Assembly (NCBI RefSeq): GCF_032854445.1
Contig: NW_027018385.1
Location: 1-32,706 of the forward strand
Direction: 5' to 3'
Origin: Liolophura sinensis
Lineage: Eukaryota > Mollusca > Polyplacophora > Chitonida > Chitonidae
DNA length: 32,706 nt
Shown one piece after another: positions 24,222 to 32,706 of this stretch (position 1 is the stretch's first letter; the number at the start of each line of letters is the position of its first letter). The position numbers were made by a program, and so were the translations under genes. The notes below the pieces were generated by a model. The model searched no databases, was not told the origin of the DNA, and saw only the letters and a program-made list of their open reading frames with translations.

Positions 24222-26966
24222 ATGTGCCCTTCGGTAGCTCAGAAGACCTGAAATCTTTGGGCCAAGCCCATTTAACTCACCCAGCAATTGTCTTACTTCT
24301 AAGTCCAAGACAATCTCAATGTCTTTATCTACGTGTAGAAAAACCAGACCATTTGTACATAAAAAACACAAGGTACTTGATACAGTCTGCTGTAAAAAGT
24401 ACAACTAAACACTGACCCACATGAATAAGGTGCCAAAAGATGCGGAATTTGGCCAGGCATCGGCAGCTGTTAAAAAATTGCAAATATCCCTGGTTTCCAT
24501 GGAGTAAGAGCCGTTGCTGGGCACATGATTATGACATCAATATTCATTGAATTGCCGCTACAGCCAAAAGTATTGGTCGGAGAGCAACGCGGTTTGCACC
24601 ATTCGATTTCTCGTCACAAAATACGTCGGATTAGCCTCTTACCAGCAGCACTTGAACAGTTTTTCCACTTTTGCATTTTTGCCTGGTCTTTTTGTTAATT
24701 GAAATCGGCTACACTGTACTCTGTACAATCGCGACTGGTCATTACTATATTCAACTTTTGACTATAAGTTATGTGCCCTTCGGTAGCCCAGAAGACGTCA
24801 AATATTTCGGCTAAGCCCATTTAACTCACCCAGCAATTGTCTTACTTCTAAGTCCAAGACAATCTCAATGTCTTTATCTACGTGTAGAACACACCATTTG
24901 TACGTGAAAAACACAAGGTACTTGATACAGTCTGCTGTAAAAAGTACAACTAACCACAGACCCACATGAATAAGGTGCCAAAAGGTCCGGAATTGAGCCA
25001 GGTATCGGCAGCTGTTGAAAAATTGCAAATTTCCCTGGTTTCCATGGAGTAAGAGCCGTTGCTACGCACGTGATTATGACATAAATGATCATTCAATTGT
25101 CACTACAGCCAAAAGTATTGGTCGGAGAGCAACACGGTTTGCACCATTCGATTTCTCGTCACAAAATACGTCGGATTAGCCTCTTACCAGCAGCACTTGA
25201 ACAGTTTTTCCACTTTTGCATTTTTGCCTGGTCCTTTTGTTAATTGAAATCGGCTACACTGTACTCTGTACAATCGCGACTGGTCATTACTATATTCAAC
25301 TTTTGACTATAAGTTATGTGCCCTTCGGTAGCCCAGAAGACCTAAAATCTTTGGGCTAAGCCCATTTAACTCACCCAGCAATTGCCTTACTTCTAAGTCC
25401 AAGACAATCTCAATGTCTTTATCTACGTGTAGAAAAACCACACCATTTGTACGTGAAAAACACAAGGTACTTGATACAGTCTGCTGTAAAAAGTACAAAC
25501 TGACCACAGACCCACATGAATAAGGGTGCCAAAAGATCCGGAATTGAGCCAGGTATCGGCAGCTGTTGAAAAATTGCAAATTTCCCTGGTTTCCATGGAG
25601 TAAGAGCCGTTGCTACGCACGTGATTATGACATAAATGATCATTCAAATGTCACTACAGCCAAAAGTAATTGGTCGGAGAGCAACGCGGTTTGCACCATT
25701 CGATTTCTCGTCACAAAATACGTCGGATTAGCCTCTTACCAGCAGCACTGGAACAGTTTTTCCACCTTGCATTTTTGCCTGGTCTTTTTGTTAATTGAAA
25801 TCGGCTACACTGTACTCTGTACAATCGCGACTGGTCATTACTATATTCAACTTTTGACTATAAGTTATGTGCCCTTCGGTAGCCCAGAAGACCTAAAATC
25901 TTTGGGCTAAGCCCATTTAACTCACCCAGCAATTGCCTTACTTCTAAGTCCAAGACAATCTCAATGTCTTTATCTACGTGTAGAAAAACCACACCATTTG
26001 TACGTGAAAAACACAAGGTACTTGATACAGTCTGCTGTAAAAAAGTACAAACTGACCACAGACCCACATGAATAAGGTGCCAAAACATCCGGAATGGAGC
26101 CAGGTATCGGCAGCTGTTGAAAAATTGCAAATTTCCCTGGTTTCCATGGGAGTAAGAGCCGTTGCTGGGCACGTGATTATGACATAAATGATCATTCAAT
26201 TGTCACTACAGGCAAAAGTATTGGTCGGACAGCAACGCGGTTTGCACCATTCGATTTGTCGTCACAAAATACGTCGGATTAGTCTCTTACCAGCAGCACT
26301 GGAACAATTTTCCAATTTTGCATTTTTACCTGGTCTTTTTGTTAATTGAAATCGGCTACACTGTACTCTGTACAATCGCGACTGGTCATTACTATATTCA
26401 ACTTTTGACTATAAGTTATGTGCCCTTCGGTAGCCCAGAAGACCTGAAATCTTTGGGCCGAGCCCATTTAACTCACCCAGCAATTGTCTTACTTCTAAGT
26501 CCAAGACAATCTCAATGTCTTTATCTACGTGTAGAAAAACCACACCATTTGTACGTGAAAAACACAAGGTACTTGATACAGTCTGCTGTAAAAAGTACAA
26601 CTGAACACTGACCCACTTCAGTAAGGTGCCAAAAGATACGGAATTGAGCCAGGCATCGGCAGTTGTTGAAAAATTGCAAATTTCCCTGGTTTCCATGGAG
26701 TAAGAGCCGTTCCTACGCACGTGATTATGACTTAAATGATCATTCAATTGTCGCTACAGCCAAAAGTATTGGTCGGAGAGCAACGCGGTTTGCACCATTC
26801 GATTTCTCGTCACAAAATACGTCGGATTAGCCTCTTACTAGTAGCAGTGGAACAGTTTTTACACTTTTGCATTTTTGCCTGGTCTTTTTGTTAATTGAAA
26901 CCGGCTACACTGTACTCTGTACAATCGCGGACTGTCATTACTATATTCAACTTTTGACTATAAGTT
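24222..26966. repeat. HOR copy C2: 5-mer E-(F/G)-H-I-J
   Basis: U45 to U49, 2745 bp in total like C1, but by a different route. The second monomer (U46) has an F front (AATATTTCGG) and a G rear (TAACCACAGACC, AAGGTCCGG), so one monomer equivalent has been lost between them. Individual lengths are 549, 545, 551, 551 and 549, and the equal total is a coincidence of compensating indels. J (U49) is almost identical to U44. Confidence 0.85.
24771..25315. repeat. Hybrid F/G monomer (U46), 545 bp
   Basis: The left part is type F (AATATTTCGG at 24801-24810) and the right part is type G (TAACCACAGA at 24951-24960). The switch therefore lies in a 140-bp interval. The shortest monomer length in the window comes from a 4-bp loss in that interval: GTAGAACACACC at about 24885 where other copies read GTAGAAAAACCACACC. 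A single unequal exchange between F and G would give this structure and shorten the HOR by one monomer. Confidence 0.7.
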
Positions 26967-29900
26967 ATGTGCCCTTCGGTAGCTCAGAAGACCTGAAATC
27001 TTTGGCCAAGCCCATTTAACTCACCCAGCAATTGTCTTACTTCTAAGTCCAAGACAATCTCAATGTCTTTATCTACGTGTAGAAAAACCAGACCATTTGT
27101 ACATAAAAAACACAAGGTACTTGATACAGTCTGCTGTAAAAAGTACAACTAAACACTGACCCACATGAATAAGGTGCCAAAAGATGCGGAATTTGGCCAG
27201 GCATCGGCAGCTGTTAAAAAATTGCAAATATCCCTGGTTTCCATGGAGTAAGAGCCGTTGCTGGGCACATGATTATGACATCAATATTCATTGAATTGCC
27301 GCTACAGCCAAAAGTATTGGTCGGAGAGCAACGCGGTTTGCACCATTCGATTTCTCGTCACAAAATACGTCGGATTAGCCTCTTACCAGCAGCACTTGAA
27401 CAGTTTTCCACTTTTGCATTTTTGCCTGGTCTTTTTGTTAATTGAAATCGGCTACACTGTACTCTGTACAATCGCGACTGGTCATTACTATATTCAACTT
27501 TTGACTATAAGTTATGTGCCCTTCGGTAGCCCAGAAGACGTCAAATATTTCGGCTAAGCCCATTTAACTCACCCAGCAATTGTCTTACTTCTAAGTCCAA
27601 GACAATCTCAATGTCTTTATCTACGTGTAGAAAAACCACACCATTTGTACGTGAAAAACACAAGGTACTTGATACAGTCTGCTGTAAAAAGTACAACTAA
27701 ACACTGACCCACATTTATAAGGTGCCAAAAGATACGGAATTGGGCCAGGCATCGGCAGCTGTTAAAAAATTGCAATATCCCTGGTTTCCATGGAGTAAGA
27801 GCCGTTGCTGGGCACGTGATTATGACATCAATATTCATTGAATTGTCGCTACAGCCAAAAGTATTGGTCGGAGAGCAACGCGGATTGCACCATTCGATTT
27901 CTCGTCACAAAATACGTCGGATTAGCCTCTTACCAGCAGCACTGGAACAGTTTTTCCAATTTTGCATTTTTGCCTGGTCTTTTTGTTAATTGAAATCGGC
28001 TACACTGTACTCTGTACAATCGCGACTGGTCATTACTATATTCAACTTTTGACTATAAGTTATGTGCCCTTCGGTAGCCAGAAGACGTCAAATCTTTCGG
28101 CTAAGCCCATTTAACTCACCCAGCAATTGTCTTACTTCTAAGTCCAAGACAATCTCAATGTCTTTATCTACGTGTAGAAAAACCACACCATTTGTACGTG
28201 AAAAACACAAGGTACATGATACAGTCTGCTGTAAAAAGTACAACTAACCACAGACCCACATGAATAAGGTGCCAAAAGGTCCGGAATTGAGCAGGTATCG
28301 GCAGCTGTTGAAAAATTGCAAATTTCCCTGGTTTCCATGGAGTAAGAGCCGTTGCTACGCACGTGATTATGACATAAATGATCATTCAATTGTCACTACA
28401 GCCAAAAGTATTGGTCGGAGAGCAAACGCGGGTTTGCACCATTCGATTTCTCGTCACAAAAATACGGTCGGATTAGCCTCTTACCAGCAGCACTTGAACA
28501 GTTTTTCCACTTTTGCATTTTTGCCTGGTCCTTTTGTTAATTGAAATCGGCTACACTGTACTCTGTACAATCGCGACTGGTCATTACTATACTCAACTTT
28601 TGACTATAAGTTATGTGCCCTTCGGTAGCCCAGAAGACCTAAAATCTTTGGGCTAAGCCCATTTAACTCACCCAGCAATTGCCTTACTTCTAAGTCCAAG
28701 ACAATCTCAATGTCTTTATCTACGTGTAGAAAAACCACACCATTTGTACGTGAAAAACACAAGGTACTTGATACAGTCTGCTGTAAAATGTACAACTGAC
28801 CACAGACCCACATGAATAAGGTGCCAAAAGATCCGGAATTGAGCCAGGTATCGGCAGCTGTTGAAAAATTGCAAATTTCCCTGGTTTCCATGGAGTAAGA
28901 GCCGTTGCTACGCACGTGATTATGACATAAATGATCATTCAAATGTCACTACAGCCAAAGTATTGGTCGGAGAGCAAACGCGGTTTGCACCATTCGATTT
29001 CTCGTCACAAAATACGTCGGATTAGCCTCTTACCAGCAGCACTGGAACAGTTTTTCCACCTTTGCATTTTTGCCTGGTCTTTTTGTTAATTGAAATCGGC
29101 TACACTGTACTCTGTACAATCGCGACTGGTCATTACTATATTCAACTTTTGACTATAAGTTATGTGCCCTTCGGTAGCCCAGAAGACCTAAAATCTTTGG
29201 GCTAAGCCCATTTAACTCACCCAGCAATTGCCTTACTTCTAAGTCCAAGACAATCTCAATGTCTTTATCTACGTGTAGAAAAAACCACACCATTTGTACG
29301 TGAAAAACACAAGGTACTTGATACAGTCTGCTGTAAAAAGTACAACTGACCACAGACCCACATGAATAAGGTGCCAAAAGATCCGGAATGGAGCCAGGTA
29401 TCGGCAGCTGTTGAAAAATTGCAATTTCCCTGGTTTCCATGGAGTAAGAGCCGTTGCTGGGTACGTGATTATGACATAAATGATCATTCAATTGTCACTA
29501 CAGGCAAAAGTATTGGTCGGACAGCAACGCGGTTTGCACCATTCGATTTGTCGTCACAAAATACGTCGGATTAGTCTCTTACCAGCAGCACTGGAACAAT
29601 TTTTCCAATTTGCATTTTTACCTGGTCTTTTTGTTAATTGAAATCGGCTACACTGTACTCTGTACAATCGCGACTGTCATTACTATATTCAACTTTTGAC
29701 TATAAGTTATGTGCCCTTCGGTAGCCCAGAAGACCTGAAATCTTTGGGCCGAGCCCATTTAACTCACCCAGCAGTTGTCTTACTTCTAAGGTCCAAGACA
29801 ATCTCAATGTCTTTATCTACGTGTAGAAAAACCACACCATTTGTACGTGAAAAACACAAGGTACTTGATACAGTCTGCTGTAAAAAGTACAACTGAACAC

Positions 29901-30259
29901 TGTCCCCACTTCAGTAAGGTGCCAAAAGATACGGAATTGAGCCAGGCATCGGCAGTTGTTGAAAAATTGCAAATTCCCTGGTTTCCATGGAGTAAGAGCC
30001 GTTTCCTACGCACGTGATTATGACTTAAATGATCATTCAATTGTCGCTACAGCCAAAAGTATTGGTCGGAGAGCAACGCGGTTTGCACCATTCGATTTCT
30101 CGTCACAAAATACGTCGGATTAGCCTCTTACTAGTAGCAGTGGAACAGTTTTTACACTTTTGCATTTTTGCCTGGTCTTTTTGTTAATTGAAACCGGCTA
30201 CACTGTACTCTGTACAATCGCGACTGGTCATTACTATATTCAACTTTTGACTATAAGTT
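26967..30259. repeat. HOR copy C3: full 6-mer E-F-G-H-I-J
   Basis: U50 to U55, 3293 bp. This is the only copy in the window with all six types, so it is the best template for the ancestral unit. It also has many one-base indels: CAATCGCGGACTGTC, TTTGGCCAAG, GGTAGCCAGAAG, GAGCAGGTATC, AGCAAACGCGGG, AATACGGTCGG, TCTAAGGTCC and CTGTCCCCAC. Monomer lengths range from 547 to 551 bp. Confidence 0.85.
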
Positions 30260-32456
30260 ATGTGCCCTTCGGTAGCTCAGAAGACCTGAAATCTTTGGGC
30301 CAAGCCCATTTAACTCACCCAGCAATTGTCTTACTTCTAAGTCCAAGACAATCTCAATGTCTTTATCTACGTGTAGAAAAACCAGACCATTTGTACATAA
30401 AAAACACAAGGTACTTGATACAGTCTGCTGTAAAAAGTACAACTAAACACTGACCCACATGAATAAGGTGCCAAAAGATGCGGAATTTGGCCAGGCATCG
30501 GCAGCTGTTAAAAAATTGCAAATATCCCCTGGTTTCCATGGAGTAAGAGCCGTTGCTGGGCACATGATTATGACATCAATATTCATTGAATTGCCGCTAC
30601 AGCCAAAAGTATTGGTCGGAGAGCAACGCGGTTTGCACCATTCGATTTCTCGTCACAAAATACGTCGGATTAGCCTCTTACCAGCAGCACTTGAACAGTT
30701 TTTCCACTTTTGCATTTTTTGCCTGGTCTTTTTGTTAATTGAAATCGGCTACACTGTACTCTGTACAATCGCGACTGGTCATTACTATATTCAACTTTTG
30801 ACTATAAGTTATGTGCCCTTCGGTAGCCCAGAAGACGTCAAATATTTCGGCTAAGCCCATTTAACTCACCCAGCAATTGTCTTACTTCTAAGTCCAAGAC
30901 AATCTCAATGTCTTTATCTACGTGTAGAAAAACCAGACATTTGTACGTGAAAAACACAAGGTACTTGATACAGTCTGCTGTAAAAAGTACAACTAAACAC
31001 TGACCCACATTTATAAGGTGCCAAAAGATACGGAATTGGGCCAGGCATCGGCAGCTGTTAAAAAATTGCAAATATCCCTGGTTTCCATGGAGTAAGAGCC
31101 GTTGCTGGGCACGTGATTATGACATCAATATTCATTGAATTGTCGCTACAGCCAAAAGTATTGGTCGGAGAGCAACGCGGATTGCACCATTCGATTTCTC
31201 GTCACAAAATACGTCGGATTAGCCTCTTACCAGCAGCACTGGAACAGTTTTTCCAATTTTGCATATTTGCCTGGTCTTTTTGTTAATTGAAATCGGCTAC
31301 ACTGTACTCTGTACAATCGCGACTGGTCATTACTATATTCAACTTTTGACTATAAGTTATGTGCCCTTCGGTAGCCCAGAGACGTCAAATCTTTCGGCTA
31401 AGCCCATTTAACTCACCCAGCAATTGTCTTACTTCTAAGTCCAAGACAATCTCAATGTCTTTATCTACGTGTAGAAAAACCACACCATTTGTACGTGAAA
31501 AACACAAGGTACTTGATACAGTCTGCTGTAAAAAGTACAACTGACCACAGACCCACATGAATAAGGTGCCAAAGGTCCGGAATTGAGCCAGGTATCGGCA
31601 GCTGTTGAAAAATTGCAAATTTCCCTGGTTTTCCATGGAGTAAGAGCCGTTGCTACGCACGTGATTATGACATAAATGATCATTCAATTGTCACTACAGC
31701 CAAAAGTATTGGTCGGAGAGCAACGCGGTTTGCACCATTCGATTTCTCGTCACAAAATACGTCGGATTAGCCTCTTACCAGCAGCACTTGAACAGTTTTT
31801 TCCACTTTTGCATTTTTGCCTGGTCTTTTTGTTAATTGAAATCGGCTACACTGTACTCTGTACAATCGCGACTGGTCATTACTATTTTCAACTTTTGACT
31901 ATAAGTTATGTGCCCTTCGGTAGCCCAGAAGACCTGAAATCTTTGGGCCGAGCCCATTTAACTCACCCAGCAATTGTCTTACTTCTAAGTCCAAGACAAT
32001 CTCAATGTCTTTATCTACGTGTAGAAAAACCACACCATTTGTACGTGAAAAACACAAGGTACTTGATACAGTCTGCTGTAAAAAGTACAACTGAACACTG
32101 ACCCACTTCAGTAAGGTGCCAAAAGATACGGAATTGAGCCAGGCATCGGCAGTTGTTGAAAAATTGCAAATTTCCCTGGTTTCCATGGAGTAAGAGCCGT
32201 TCCTACGCACGTGATTATGACTTAAATGATCATTCAATTGTCGCTACAGCCAAAAGTATTGGTCGGAGAGCAACGCGGTTTGCACCATTCGATTTCTCGT
32301 CACAAAATACGTCGGATTAGCCTCTTACTAGTAGCAGTGGAACAGTTTTTACACTTTTGCATTTTTGCCTGGTCTTTTTGTTAATTGAAACCGGCTACAC
32401 TGTACTCTGTACAATCGCGACTGGTCATTACTATATTCAACTTTTGACTATAAGTT
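30260..32456. repeat. HOR copy C4: 4-mer E-F-G-J
   Basis: U56 to U59, 2197 bp. Types H and I are missing: U58 has G marks up to CACTTGAACAG (about 31785), and the next monomer, U59, is J (CTGAAATC, GGGCCGAGCCC). U59 is preceded by CATTACTATTTTCAAC, a small private change. F here (U57) ends GCATATTTGCC like U41 rather than GCATTTTTGCC as in U51, so copies have exchanged markers. Confidence 0.82.
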
Positions 32457-32706
32457 ATGTGCCCTTCGGTAGCTCAGAAGACCTGAAATCTTTGGGCCAA
32501 GCCCATTTAACTCACCCAGCAATTGTCTTACTTCTAAGTCCAAGACAATCTCAATGTCTTTATCTACGTGTAGAAAAACCAGACCATTTGTACATAAAAA
32601 GACAAGGTACTTGATACAGTCTGCTGTAAAAAGTACAACTAAACACTGACCCACATGAATAAGGTGCCAAAAGATGCGGAATTTGGCCAGGCCATCGGCA
32701 GCTGTT
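32457..32706. repeat. HOR copy C5, partial E monomer at the window edge
   Basis: The first 250 bp of U60 carry the E marks AGCTCAGAAG, CCAGACC and GGAATTTGGCC, so a new HOR unit starts here and the array continues past the edge. It has two small changes near the end: AAAAAGACAAGG in place of AAAAAACACAAGG, and GGCCATCGG with one extra C. Confidence 0.85.

Larger units (their letters stand above)
1..32706. repeat. Satellite DNA array, ~549-bp monomer, ~59.6 copies
   Basis: Head-to-tail copies of one sequence fill the window. Monomer starts, at the ATG of ATGTGCCCTTC, are: 61, 610, 1160, 1709, 2258, 2807, 3356, 3906, 4455, 5003, 5551, 6098, 6647, 7197, 7746, 8295, 8846, 9393, 9942, 10491, 11039, 11587, 12136, 12685, 13234, 13786, 14335, 14884, 15433, 15982, 16531, 17081, 17632, 18183, 18731, 19280, 19828, 20378, 20928, 21477, 22026, 22575, 23124, 23673, 24222, 24771, 25316, 25867, 26418, 26967, 27514, 28062, 28613, 29162, 29709, 30260, 30811, 31359, 31908, 32457. 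I number these U1 to U60. The mean period is 549.1 bp. All copies have the same orientation and nothing is inserted between them. The size, copy number and nested higher-order structure fit a eukaryotic heterochromatic satellite. The phase is arbitrary. I do not recognise the family. Confidence 0.98.
21477..32706. repeat. Block C: higher-order repeat domain, types E-F-G-H-I-J
   Basis: Six monomer types recur in fixed order. E: AGCTCAGAAG, TACATAAAAA, GGAATTTGGCC, GGCACATGATT. F: CGTCAAAT with ATTTATAAGG, GATACGGAATTGGG and CGGATTGC. G: CTTTCGGCTAAG, AAGGTCCGG and CACTTGAACAG. H: CCTAAAATC, GATCCGGAATTGAG, TTCAAATGTC and CCACC(T)TTGC. I: CCTAAAATC, CCGGAATGGAGCC, GGACAGCAAC and ATTTTTACC. J: GGGCCGAGCCC, GCAGTTGTTG, GACTTAAATG and GTAGCAGTGG. 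The J-like tail already appears at the end of U39 (about 21351), so the domain really begins inside U39. The G marks are weaker in some copies, where F and G intergrade. Confidence 0.88.

Noticed and set aside
48-32654. Dozens of ORFs of 60-141 codons on both strands as real protein genes
   Set aside because: They are the same few frames repeated once per monomer. Variant substitutions mostly fall at first and second codon positions of the + frame, in-frame stops (CAA to TAA) are common, indels are tolerated, and no domain is recognisable.
1-32706. CENP-B box
   Set aside because: I scanned the TTCG and CGAA contexts (CCTTCGGTAGCC, CATTCGATTTGTCG) on both strands. None fits the required NTTCGNNNNANNCGGGN pattern.
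1-32706. CRISPR array, bacterial repeat region or integron
   Set aside because: The repeat unit is 549 bp with no unique spacers, the copies are contiguous and no associated genes are present.
1-32706. Transposon or retroelement insertions within the array
   Set aside because: Every monomer boundary is accounted for at 545-552 bp, leaving no room for inserted DNA, target-site duplications or terminal repeats.

Overview
The whole 32.7-kb window is one uninterrupted tandem array of a satellite DNA with a monomer of about 549 bp. Taking the ATG of the near-invariant string ATGTGCCCTTC as phase 1, I placed 59 complete monomers (61 to 32456), the last 60 bases of a monomer at the left edge and the first 250 bases of another at the right edge. 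Of the 59, 31 are exactly 549 bp and all lie between 545 and 552 bp. I see no unique DNA, transposon, rRNA or tRNA gene, or convincing protein gene. Both edges of the window lie inside the array, so its true length is unknown.

Many hundred-base monomers in head-to-tail order, grouped into multi-monomer higher-order repeats (HORs), are typical of eukaryotic constitutive heterochromatin (centromeric, pericentromeric, subtelomeric, or sex or B chromosome). I do not recognise the satellite and cannot name the organism. Nothing suggests a bacterium, virus or plasmid.

Layout: (A) 1 to about 10.49 kb is a young-looking block of closely similar monomers of two interleaved variants, A1 and A2. (B) About 10.49 to 21.4 kb holds more diverged monomers with nested segmental duplications at offsets of 2, 7 and 11 monomers. 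(C) About 21.4 kb to the right edge is a clear HOR domain. Six monomer types, here named E-F-G-H-I-J, recur in fixed order: one full 6-mer (26967-30259), two 5-mers, one 4-mer, and the start of a further copy. The shorter versions look like products of in-register unequal exchange, and one monomer (24771-25315) is a visible F/G hybrid.

Each monomer carries overlapping reading frames of about 97 codons (+) and 100-112 codons (-). The variant-defining substitutions fall mostly at first and second codon positions of the + frame, recurrent stop codons interrupt it, and single-base indels are tolerated. I therefore treat these frames as chance or relic ORFs. The most interesting material is the HOR architecture and its junctions, a conserved TGGGC-NNN-GCCCA dyad with a variable loop, and a clustering of 1-bp indels in particular copies that may reveal assembly problems.
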